Part shown: positions 28,042-35,097 of the stretch, one piece after another | How the letters are laid out: each line of letters opens with the position of its first letter | Position numbering within the stretch: position 1 is the first letter of the stretch | DNA from: Gemmatimonadota bacterium | GTDB taxonomy: Bacteria > Gemmatimonadota > Gemmatimonadetes > Gemmatimonadales > GWC2-71-9 | NCBI GenBank assembly: GCA_040388535.1 | Contig: JAZKBR010000001.1 | Location: forward strand, 83,764 to 147,763 | DNA: 64,000 nucleotides | Reading direction: 5' to 3' | The notes under the pieces: generated by a model | What the model saw: only the letters and a program-made list of their open reading frames with translations | Told to the model about the DNA's origin: nothing | The model's database searches: none | Made by a program: the position numbers and the translations under genes

Positions 28042-28541
28042 CCGCGGTAATTGCCGAACTGCAATTCCACCCCGAAGTCTTCCGTGCGAAGGAAGGCCAT
28101 CACGGCCTGCAACTCATCCCGCGACGGCGACGTCACCCGCAGCTCCTCGCCCTGGATGCTCGCCTGCACCTTCTTGAAGCCACCGTCCTTGATGGCCCGC
28201 TGGATTTTCTTGGCGGCGTCGGTCGGGATTCCCTGCGCAAGCGTGAGAACCCGGCGCACCGACATACCGGTGGCCGGGATGATGTCGCCGATGGTGAGAT
28301 TCTTGGTGGGGACGTTGCGCTTGATCAGCCGTCCGCGTACCACGTCGAGCAGCGCTTCCATCTTGAACTCGTCATCGGCGAAAAGCGCGATGGTCGCCTT
28401 TTCGCGGTCGAGTTCGATGGTGCAGTGCGTGCCCTTGAAGTCGTAGCGTCCAGCGATCTCCTTGACCGCCTGGTTGACGGCGTTATCGACTTCCTGGAGA
28501 TCCACACCGGTCGAGATATCGAACGAAGGATTGGTTGCCAT
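28038..28541 (-). CDS. YajQ family nucleotide-binding protein
   Basis: 167 residues from ATG 28541; the longer frame was dropped because MATNPSFDI matches the family start. Motifs EIAGRYDFKG and VQASIQGEELRVTSPSRDELQAVM identify YajQ (DUF520), a two-RRM-like-domain protein; relatives bind cyclic di-GMP. Divergent from the riboswitch-controlled aspartokinase gene. Confidence 0.93.
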   Translation of the reverse strand: MATNPSFDISTGVDLQEVDNAVNQAVKEIAGRYDFKGTHCTIELDREKATIALFADDEFKMEALLDVVRGRLIKRNVPTKNLTIGDIIPATGMSVRRVLTLAQGIPTDAAKKIQRAIKDGGFKKVQASIQGEELRVTSPSRDELQAVMAFLRTEDFGVELQFGNYRG

Positions 28542-28598
28542 TGGGGCACGATATCGGCGCGGCGCCGCGCCCGCAACCACCGGCAGCGTCGGCTACCC

Positions 28599-28628
28599 TT
28601 GACGGCGGCCAAAGCGCCTCGCTACTCT
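28599..28628 (+). promoter_or_regulatory. Probable sigma-70 promoter of the aspartokinase transcript
   Basis: TTGACG (28599-28604) and TACTCT (28623-28628) with an 18-base spacer. The predicted transcript start, about 28635, coincides with the first bases of the riboswitch aptamer. Confidence 0.65.
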
Positions 28629-28635
28629 AGGACAC

Positions 28636-28705
28636 CGGCGGTCGATTTATTCGGCAACTTGCACCCGCCCGGCGCGTCCGCGCCAAACCAAAGTGCTAAA
28701 GCGCC
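28636..28705 (+). ncRNA. SAM-II-type riboswitch aptamer
   Basis: Stem P1 is GGCGG (28637-28641) with CCGCC (28665-28669). Its 23-base loop has the SAM-II conserved GATTT (28644-28648) and CTTGCA (28658-28663). The 3' strand AAGTGCTAAA (28691-28700) forms the pseudoknot: ACTT with AAGT, continued by GC with GC across a bulged A, followed by the conserved GCTAAA. An extra hairpin GGCGC-GTCC-GCGCC (28671-28684) sits between. These elements and their order are those of SAM-II, known upstream of methionine-pathway genes, mainly in alphaproteobacteria. I made the assignment by eye, without covariance scoring. Confidence 0.75.
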
Positions 28706-28720
28706 CGAGGTCGGTATTCC

Positions 28721-28775
28721 GCCTCCGCGCTCCTGAGCCCGGAGGCGTTGCTGTATGCGCCTCCCCCAAGGAGGC
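28721..28775 (+). promoter_or_regulatory. Expression platform: alternating GCCTCC/GGAGGC switch covering the ribosome-binding site
   Basis: Four alternating complementary segments: GCCTCC at 28721, GGAGGC at 28741, GCCTCC at 28759 and GGAGGC at 28770; the last contains the Shine-Dalgarno sequence of the GTG start at 28779. Pairing 1-2 plus 3-4 hides the site; pairing 2-3 (7 bp with flanking G-C) frees it. This is what a translational riboswitch platform should look like. Which state SAM favours is inference, expected to be the closed one. Confidence 0.75.
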
Positions 28776-28778
28776 ACC

Positions 28779-29591
28779 GTGATTGTCATCAAGCTCGGCG
28801 GCGATGCCGTCGCCACCCCCGAACACATCGCCGCCGCCGCGCGGCGCATCGCCCGCGAACGGGCCACCAGGGAAGTTGTCGTGGTGGTCAGTGCCCGGCG
28901 CGGAGTCACTGACCAGCTGCTGGCACTGGTCGCTGCTGTCGGCCGACACACGGCCGGACCCGGCGCACCCAACGCCGCAGTGGCCGATCGCGCCGTCGCC
29001 TCGGGCGAGATCGTCGCCGCCTCCCTGGTAGCGCTGGCGCTCGAGCATCTTGGTCTCCCCGCGCGCGCGCTCGATGCCCGCGAGGCGGGACTCGAGGGCG
29101 ACGGCCGGAGCGGTGGCTCGCGGATCACCCGGATTCGCACCGGGCGGCTTCGGGCACTCCTGCGGCGCAACCTGATCCCGGTGGTCGCCGGCTTCCAGAC
29201 CCACCACAACGGCGAACTCGCTCTCCTCGGTCGCGGCGGGTCGGATGTCACCGCCGTCGCCATTGCTGCAGCGCTCGGCGCCGAGGCATGCGTGTTGCTC
29301 AAGCGCGCGGGGCTGCGTGACGCCGACCCCGTGCGCCATCCACACGCGCGTCACGTTGGCGTGGCTGGATTTGATGTGCTGGATGCCTTGCTTCAGGAGG
29401 GCAGCCGAGTGCTCGCCGTTGATGCCGCGAGACTGGCCCGCAGGTGCGGCGTGCCGTTGACCTTCGTCCCCTTTCCGGAAGAGGGTCCCGTGAGCCGGAT
29501 ACTTCCCGGGTCGAGCAGCCTCAGACCAGGAACGACTCGAGGGCCTGCGCCTGGCCCGCGTGCCGAAGCCGGAGTAGGGCCTTCTCCTTGA
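28779..29591 (+). CDS. Aspartokinase-like amino acid kinase, catalytic domain only
   Basis: 270 residues from GTG 28779 (AAGGAGG 4 bases upstream). Start VIVIKLGGDAVA matches the K-x-G-G-T-S-V-A motif of aspartokinases; LLGRGGSDVTAVAIAAALGAE is the second diagnostic motif, then ADPVRH and the VLAVDAARLARRCGVPL segment. It would phosphorylate aspartate, first step to Lys/Thr/Met. The regulatory ACT domains present in feedback-controlled aspartokinases are absent; the chain ends in a Pro/Gly/Arg tail (after about 245) that runs 71 bases into the 3' end of the convergent sigma factor gene. Control seems to be by the SAM-type riboswitch instead. Confidence 0.75.
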   Translation: MIVIKLGGDAVATPEHIAAAARRIARERATREVVVVVSARRGVTDQLLALVAAVGRHTAGPGAPNAAVADRAVASGEIVAASLVALALEHLGLPARALDAREAGLEGDGRSGGSRITRIRTGRLRALLRRNLIPVVAGFQTHHNGELALLGRGGSDVTAVAIAAALGAEACVLLKRAGLRDADPVRHPHARHVGVAGFDVLDALLQEGSRVLAVDAARLARRCGVPLTFVPFPEEGPVSRILPGSSSLRPGTTRGPAPGPRAEAGVGPSP

Positions 29592-30390
29592 TCTGCCGGA
29601 CGCGTTCGCGGGTGATGCCGAGCAGCGCACCGATCTCCTCGAGCGTCAGCGGCTCCGGACCGTCAAGCCCGAAGTAGAGCCGAAGGATTTTGGCCTCCCG
29701 GTCACGGAGATTCTTGAAGACCGTCTCGATGCTCTCGGTGAGCGCGTGGTCCATGGTGTCTGCGTCGGCGTCGCGACCGTGGACATCGGCGAGATAGTCG
29801 AGCAGGCGATTGTCCTCGCCGGGGGTCATCGGGGCGTCGAGCGAAAGATGGGTCTGCGAAATCGCCATGGTCCGCTCGACTTCGGCGACCTCGATATCGA
29901 GCCCCTCCGCGATCTCGCCGGCGGTGGGGTCCCGACCCAGCTCCTGCTGCAACGCCGAGGAGCGGCGGCCGATCCGGTGGAGCGCTCCGGCGCGGTTGAG
30001 GGGCACCCGCACGATCCGCGACTGCTCGGCGAGGGCCTGGAGGATCGCTTGCCGGATCCACCAGACGGCGTAGGAGATGAACTTGATCCCCTTGGTCTCG
30101 TCGAATTTGTGGGCGGCGCGAATCAGGCCGAGGTTGCCCTCGTTGATCAGGTCGCTGAGGGAGACGCCCTGATTCTGGTACTTCTTGGCGACGGAGACGA
30201 CGAAGCGAAGGTTGCTGCGGACCAGCGTGTCGAGCGCTTCCTGATCACCGGCGTGGATCCGCTGCGCGAGCGCAACTTCGATCGCCTGGGTGATCAAGGG
30301 GTAGCGCGAAATCTCTCGGAGATAGACGTCGAGCGAGCCCTCATCGGACCCACTTCCCCGGCTTCCGGTACCGACCCGCAATGGTCGCAT
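29521..30390 (-). CDS. RpoD/SigA-like sigma-70 factor
   Basis: 289 residues. Regions 1.2 (DVYLREISRYPLIT), 2 (DLINEGNLGLIRAAHKFDETKG, ISYAVWWIRQAILQAL), 3 and 4 (LTLEEIGALLGITRERVRQIKEKAL) are complete. Region 1.1 and the long non-conserved insert of primary factors are absent, so it is a short group 1 or group 2 factor. The helix residues that read -10 and -35 elements are as in housekeeping factors, in line with the consensus-like promoters seen nearby. Confidence 0.9.
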   Translation of the reverse strand: MRPLRVGTGSRGSGSDEGSLDVYLREISRYPLITQAIEVALAQRIHAGDQEALDTLVRSNLRFVVSVAKKYQNQGVSLSDLINEGNLGLIRAAHKFDETKGIKFISYAVWWIRQAILQALAEQSRIVRVPLNRAGALHRIGRRSSALQQELGRDPTAGEIAEGLDIEVAEVERTMAISQTHLSLDAPMTPGEDNRLLDYLADVHGRDADADTMDHALTESIETVFKNLRDREAKILRLYFGLDGPEPLTLEEIGALLGITRERVRQIKEKALLRLRHAGQAQALESFLV

Positions 30391-30493
30391 GGCACGAACC
30401 TCGTGCGTGTGTTGCCGACCTGCTGAACTTCAACTGTATGGGAGACGGGTGAAGCGTACCCAGACTCCGATGGGAAGCGCAACTCCCACGAGC

Positions 30494-30528
30494 GGAGAAG
30501 CGAGAAGGGAGAAGGGAGAAGGGAGAAC
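30494..30528. repeat. Heptamer array GGAGAAG, left arm of an inverted pair
   Basis: Five tandem 7-base units (GGAGAAG, CGAGAAG, GGAGAAG twice, GGAGAAC). They are the reverse complement of the array at 30567-30622, 38 bases away, so an RNA across both would fold into a stem of about 35 pairs. Located between the sigma factor start and the aldehyde dehydrogenase stop. Confidence 0.9.
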
Positions 30529-30566
30529 CTACCCCGGCCAGCCGATCACATCATTCGCGCCCGCCC

Positions 30567-30622
30567 CTTCTCCCTTCTCCCTTCTCCCTTCTCCCTTCTC
30601 CCTTCTCCCTTCTCCCTTCTCT
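30567..30622. repeat. Heptamer array CTTCTCC, right arm of an inverted pair
   Basis: Seven exact CTTCTCC units and one variant. The array begins one base after the stop codon of the minus-strand aldehyde dehydrogenase gene. Probably acts as the terminator of that gene when folded with the left arm; copy number is likely to vary between strains. Confidence 0.9.
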
Positions 30623-30623
30623 T

Positions 30624-32114
30624 CTAGATGTCGTACGTATCCATCTGCGCCCGCTGCAACGTCCCGGAGAAATCCACGTAGCACACCTTGGTTTCCGAGT
30701 AGAACTCGAACACTTCCCAGCCACCTTCACGATGACCATTGCCGGTTTGTTTCACGCCACCAAACGGCAGGTGCGCCTCGGCCCCGATCGTCGGCGCGTT
30801 GACGTAGGTGATACCGTTCTGCAGATCTTCCAGCGCCCGGAAGGAGCGATTCACATCGCGGGTATAGATCGAACTTGAGAGGCCGTACTTCACCTCGTTG
30901 TTGACACGCACGGCATCTTCATACGAGCCGACCTTGATGACGCTGAGCACCGGCCCGAAGATTTCTTCCATCGCCAGGCGCGACCCCGCGCGGACATTGG
31001 TGAAGATCGTCGGCTTGTAGAAGAAACCGTTGGCAAGGCGCGGCGAGCGGGGCCGGGCGCCGCCGGTCGCGAGCTCGGCCTTCTGCGCCAACCCGATCTC
31101 CACGTAACGCTCCACCTTGTCACGCGAATCCGCGTGGATGAGGGGCCCCACCTGAGTCTTCGCCTGCCGGCCATCACCGAGGACGAGCTTTTCGGCCGCC
31201 TCGACCACCATGCCGACGAACTTGTCGTGGACCTTGCGATGCACGATCAGGCGCGAGGTCGCGGTGCAACGCTGTCCGGTGGTGCCGAAGGCGCCCCAGA
31301 GCACCCCTTCGAGCGCGAGGTCGAGGTCGGCATCCTCCATTACGATCATGGCGTTCTTGCCACCCATCTCGAGCGAGAGCCGCTTGTGCATCCGGCCGCA
31401 AGTTTCGCCGATCCTTGAACCAGTATCGGTCGAACCGGTGAAGGAGATCACCGAAATTTCCGGATGATCGACCATCGCCTTCCCGGCATCGCCGGCACCG
31501 TGCACCAACTGAATCACCTCGGGCGGCAATCCGGCCTCGAGGAGGATTTCCACCAGCAGATGCGCCGTGTGCGGGACATCCTCGGAGGGCTTCAGGATCA
31601 CGGCATTGCCACAGAGCAGTGCCGGGAAAGCCTTCCACGTGGGAATCGCCATCGGGAAGTTGAACGGCGTGATCAGCCCGGCCACCCCGATGGGACGGCG
31701 AACGCTCATCGCCCACTTCGAGCGCAGCTCCGAGGGAACCGTGTGGCCAAAGAGTCGACGCCCTTCGGTCGCGGCGTAGTAGGCGGTATCGATCCCTTCC
31801 TGGACGTCACCGCGGGTTTCGGCGAGGACTTTCCCCATCTCACGCGTCATCGCATCGGCGATCTCTTCCTTCCGCGCCGTGAGAAGGTCACCGACGCGAC
31901 GCAGCACGTCACCCCGGAGTGGCGCCGGGGTCCGTGACCAACGCTCGAATCCCGCCTTGGCCGACTTGACCGCGGCCGCGACATCGGTGGCGTCGGAATC
32001 CGGAAAGCGACCGATCAGGTCGGTCGTGTCGGCAGGATTGCGATTCTGGAAATAGCGCTCGGTCGAAGGAGCAACCCACTTGCCGGCGATGAAATTCTTG
32101 AAGGTCTTGGCCAT
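30624..32114 (-). CDS. NAD(P)-dependent aldehyde dehydrogenase
   Basis: 496 residues from ATG 32114 (longer frame ignored; [14 protein letters not shown] is the family start). ALDH superfamily with catalytic Cys283 in TGQRCTAT and Glu249 in LEMGGKN, plus [12 protein letters not shown] and [11 protein letters not shown] of the cofactor site. The C-terminus ([15 protein letters not shown], then [11 protein letters not shown]) resembles enzymes annotated as aminoadipate or succinate semialdehyde dehydrogenases; the substrate cannot be decided from sequence. Confidence 0.9.
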   Translation of the reverse strand: MAKTFKNFIAGKWVAPSTERYFQNRNPADTTDLIGRFPDSDATDVAAAVKSAKAGFERWSRTPAPLRGDVLRRVGDLLTARKEEIADAMTREMGKVLAETRGDVQEGIDTAYYAATEGRRLFGHTVPSELRSKWAMSVRRPIGVAGLITPFNFPMAIPTWKAFPALLCGNAVILKPSEDVPHTAHLLVEILLEAGLPPEVIQLVHGAGDAGKAMVDHPEISVISFTGSTDTGSRIGETCGRMHKRLSLEMGGKNAMIVMEDADLDLALEGVLWGAFGTTGQRCTATSRLIVHRKVHDKFVGMVVEAAEKLVLGDGRQAKTQVGPLIHADSRDKVERYVEIGLAQKAELATGGARPRSPRLANGFFYKPTIFTNVRAGSRLAMEEIFGPVLSVIKVGSYEDAVRVNNEVKYGLSSSIYTRDVNRSFRALEDLQNGITYVNAPTIGAEAHLPFGGVKQTGNGHREGGWEVFEFYSETKVCYVDFSGTLQRAQMDTYDI

Positions 32115-32121
32115 TTCTCGG

Positions 32122-32586
32122 TCAGGAACAGGTCCACGATTGCGCCACCGTGGTGTAACCCACGCGCGGCAGGATCTCGGCAGCGGCGAGCCCGCAGCCG
32201 AGGAGGAACACCAGCAGCCCCACAATGTGCGCCCAGCCACGGCGATGGGTCCAGGCACCCTTCATCGCCCAGAGACCGGCGCTCGCGACGGCCAGGACAC
32301 CCAGCAGATAGAGATAGAGCGAGGGGCCACAGCTCTTACCGTAAGGCCAGTAGAGCAGCGCCGCACCGCCGAGCGCACCGAGCAGCACCTTGAGCCACAC
32401 CCCGAGGGCATCGCGCGGCCGACTCACCGTGCCGGAGGGGCGCACGGTGGGAGCAGTGGCAGGCGGACTCGCACCCTTCACCACCGCCCCGCCACTCGGC
32501 GCGGCGCTCGGCGGCAGTGGTTTGTCGGAGGCCAGCAGCCGATCGATGTCGGCCATCTCCTTGTCCCAGTCACGCGGTCCGGTCAT
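32122..32586 (-). CDS. Small membrane protein of unknown function
   Basis: 154 residues. The first 60 are polar and Pro/Ala-rich; three hydrophobic helices follow at about 63-80, 90-107 and 119-137, with short polar loops and a C-terminal Cys. No family recognised. Its start overlaps the stop of the response regulator gene, and the aldehyde dehydrogenase gene begins 7 bases after it, so the three may form one unit. Confidence 0.6.
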   Translation of the reverse strand: MTGPRDWDKEMADIDRLLASDKPLPPSAAPSGGAVVKGASPPATAPTVRPSGTVSRPRDALGVWLKVLLGALGGAALLYWPYGKSCGPSLYLYLLGVLAVASAGLWAMKGAWTHRRGWAHIVGLLVFLLGCGLAAAEILPRVGYTTVAQSWTCS

Positions 32587-33971
32587 AGCAGCTCCCGGTT
32601 GATCTCGTACTTCTCGATCTTGACGTAGAGGTTCGATCGCGGCATGCCGAGCGCCCGGGCTGTCTCGGCCACGTTCCAGCTATGCTCGCGCAGTCGGGCG
32701 ATGAGGAAGGCGCGCTCGGCATCGAGCTTGAACTCCTGCAGCGTCCGATCGCCCGAGCGTGCGGCGAGCTCATCCGGCGCCACGAGCGTGCCAATCTCGG
32801 GCGGAAGCACCAGATCGACATCTTCCTCGGTGACTTCCGCGCCCGCCGCCAGAATGAGCAGTCGCTCCACGGCGTTGCGCAGCTCGCGGACATTGCCGGC
32901 CCACCGGCGCCGTTGCAAGCGGCGCAACGCGGCCCCGCTGAAGGGCTTGGGCGACATCCCCGGCCCGCTACCGAGTACAGCAACGAAATGTGATACCAGC
33001 GCCGGGATGTCTTCGAGCCGATCCCGAAGGGGCGGCACGTGAATCGGCATCACGTTGAGTCGGAAGTAGAGGTCCTCGCGGAACCGCCCCTGGCTGATCT
33101 CGCCGGCGAGGTCGCGGTTGGTCGCTGCGATCACCCGCACATCGACCGGAATCGCGCGCGAATCGCCGACCCGCACGATGACCCCCTCCTGCAGCGCGCG
33201 GAGGATCTTGGCCTGCGCGGTGAGGGCCAGGTCGCCGATTTCGTCGAGGAAGAGGGTGCCGCCGTCGGCCGCCTCGAACTTCCCCGCCGCATCGGAAGTG
33301 GCCCCAGTGAAGCTCCCCTTGGTGTGACCGAAGAGTTCACTCTCGACCAGCTCGCTCGGGATCGCCGCGCAGTTGACTTCCACAAACGGCCCGCGCTTGC
33401 GTAGCGAACCATCGTGAATGGCGCGCGCGACCAGCTCCTTGCCACTGCCGTTGTCGCCGGTGATCAGGATTCGGGCATTCGTCGGCGCCACTCGCGCAAC
33501 GAGTTCGCGGATCCGTTCGAGCGCCTCGCTGTCTCCCACCATAGCAAAGCGCGAGTCGGTGGCCTTGGCGAGGCCTTCACGCAGTCGGGCATTTTCTCCG
33601 ACCAGTTGCCGATGTTCCAGCGCCCGCTGGACGGTGACCAGGAGCCGATCGCTGTCGAGCGGCTTTTCGAGGAAGTCGAACGCCCCGTGCTTCACGGCGT
33701 GCACGGCATTCGCGATCGAGGCGTGACCCGAGATCATCACCACCCGCGCGTCGGGATCCTGCAGTCGCAACTGTTCGAGGGTGTCGAGGCCGTCGATCCC
33801 CTGCATCTTGACGTCGAGCAGGATCAGGTCAAACGGCCTGGTGCGGTGCATCGTGAGTGCTTCGCCGCCCGATGCTGCCGCGGCCACTTCGTAACCCTCG
33901 TAGCCGAGGACCTGCACCAGCACTTCGCGGATGGAACGTTCATCATCGACGACCAGGATCCGCCCCTTCAT
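32583..33971 (-). CDS. NtrC/NtrX-type sigma-54-dependent response regulator
   Basis: 462 residues. Receiver domain with acidic pair Asp9-Asp10 and phosphorylation site Asp53, then an AAA+ domain (Walker A GDNGSGKE, Walker B TLFLDEIG) and a Fis-type helix-turn-helix ([17 protein letters not shown]). The sigma-54 contact loop is GSFTGA (219-224), a serine variant of GAFTGA with the key threonine kept. No histidine kinase gene is adjacent; the only NtrY-type kinase in the window is at 57992-61933. Confidence 0.93.
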   Translation of the reverse strand: MKGRILVVDDERSIREVLVQVLGYEGYEVAAAASGGEALTMHRTRPFDLILLDVKMQGIDGLDTLEQLRLQDPDARVVMISGHASIANAVHAVKHGAFDFLEKPLDSDRLLVTVQRALEHRQLVGENARLREGLAKATDSRFAMVGDSEALERIRELVARVAPTNARILITGDNGSGKELVARAIHDGSLRKRGPFVEVNCAAIPSELVESELFGHTKGSFTGATSDAAGKFEAADGGTLFLDEIGDLALTAQAKILRALQEGVIVRVGDSRAIPVDVRVIAATNRDLAGEISQGRFREDLYFRLNVMPIHVPPLRDRLEDIPALVSHFVAVLGSGPGMSPKPFSGAALRRLQRRRWAGNVRELRNAVERLLILAAGAEVTEEDVDLVLPPEIGTLVAPDELAARSGDRTLQEFKLDAERAFLIARLREHSWNVAETARALGMPRSNLYVKIEKYEINRELL

Positions 33972-34600
33972 CGACCCTTCCCGTTGCGATAGATCGCCAC
34001 ACCTTCGGGGCGCACCCGGAATCCGGTGATGCCCTTGGGCATGGCGATTTCGAGGCGGCCATCGCTTTCGCGGCCCGTCACCTTGCCGATCACGCGCGCC
34101 ACCAGGTCACTTGGTACCGGAAGTCCGCGCACGAGGACCCGATCGAGCTTCCACTCGGCCACGCCTTCCCGCGCCGGCGTGAGCGTCCCCTCGGCAATCA
34201 CTTCTTCATATCCGTGCGGCGTGATCGGCAGCAGGTTGAGCACCCGCTCAGGGAGCTTGCTGCTGTTCACCATCGTGCGCATCCGGATGGTGCGATCGCC
34301 GAGCTCGACGGAGATGGAGTCGAGCGGTGCCTGCGGGACGAACGATGCGCCGCGCGCGACAAGAGAAGCCATCTCGTCGGCGTTGAGCAGGATCGAATCG
34401 GGACTGTTGCGAATCAGGGAATCGACCTTCCAGGTCGCCGAGGTCATCGCCGTGGTCGAGGGATGACCGACTCGGCGCGCGGCACTCATCGGGTCGACGA
34501 TGCTGCGGACCCAACGCGTCAGTTCGGCGCGATAGAGCCAGCCCGCGGCGAGGAGCAGGAGGAGGAGAACGGCGAGGACGATCCGGCCGAGGCAGCGCAT
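33968..34600 (-). CDS. Membrane-anchored protein of unknown function
   Basis: 210 residues with an N-terminal hydrophobic helix (residues 5-23) and a periplasmic beta-rich remainder (VELGDRTIRMRTMV, AEWKLDRVLVRGLPVP, GRLEIAMPKGITGFRVRPEGVAIYRNG), somewhat like lipid-transfer folds of the DUF2993 or AsmA type. I cannot assign it. Four-base overlap with the response regulator suggests co-transcription. Confidence 0.6.
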   Translation of the reverse strand: MRCLGRIVLAVLLLLLLAAGWLYRAELTRWVRSIVDPMSAARRVGHPSTTAMTSATWKVDSLIRNSPDSILLNADEMASLVARGASFVPQAPLDSISVELGDRTIRMRTMVNSSKLPERVLNLLPITPHGYEEVIAEGTLTPAREGVAEWKLDRVLVRGLPVPSDLVARVIGKVTGRESDGRLEIAMPKGITGFRVRPEGVAIYRNGKGR

Positions 34601-34662
34601 CCGGGAAACGTAATCCGGGGCGCCCTCTATCGCCGTGCGGGGGCGGCGATTAGCGTGCGGGC

Positions 34663-35097
34663 ATGGCCGATACCGACCCGATCCGACTCAGCGCACACCT
34701 GGCGATTCCCCGGGACGAGCTGCTACTCAAGGCCACGCGGAGCGGCGGCCCCGGGGGGCAGCACGTCAACACGTCCAGCACGCGGATCGAACTGGTCTGG
34801 GATCTGGCAGGATCGCCGTCGCTCGATGAGCCGACGCGCACGCACCTGCTCACCCGACTTGCATCCCGGCTCGATGGCCAGGGGCGCCTGCGGCTGGTGG
34901 CGCAGAGCGAACGGAGTCAGTATCGCAATCGGGCAGAGGTCATCGAGCGCTTCGCCGAAATCCTGAGCCGGGCGCTGATCATCCCCAAGACGCGCAAGGC
35001 CACCAAACCGACGAAAGCCTCGCGGACTCGCCGGCTCGACGCCAAGAAGCGACGCGGCGCCATCAAGCGCGACAGGAAGCCGCCGTCCGACGACTAG
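34663..35097 (+). CDS. arfB: Alternative ribosome-rescue factor ArfB (peptidyl-tRNA hydrolase)
   Basis: 144 residues. GGQ at 31-33 in RSGGPGGQHVNTSSTRIEL and a basic C-terminal tail (RKATKPTKASRTRRLDAKKRRGA) that would enter the mRNA channel. ArfB releases stalled ribosomes with truncated mRNAs. Ends overlapping by 4 bases with the convergent SARP gene. Confidence 0.93.
   Translation: MADTDPIRLSAHLAIPRDELLLKATRSGGPGGQHVNTSSTRIELVWDLAGSPSLDEPTRTHLLTRLASRLDGQGRLRLVAQSERSQYRNRAEVIERFAEILSRALIIPKTRKATKPTKASRTRRLDAKKRRGAIKRDRKPPSDD

Noticed and set aside
28661-28696. Alternative pseudoknot GCAC/GTGC in the riboswitch
   Set aside because: It pairs, but the ACTT/AAGT plus GC/GC pairing matches the known SAM-II topology and leaves the conserved bases free.
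30494-30622. CRISPR-like array at the heptamer repeats
   Set aside because: Units are 7 bases without spacers, and the two arrays are in opposite orientation; no cas genes.
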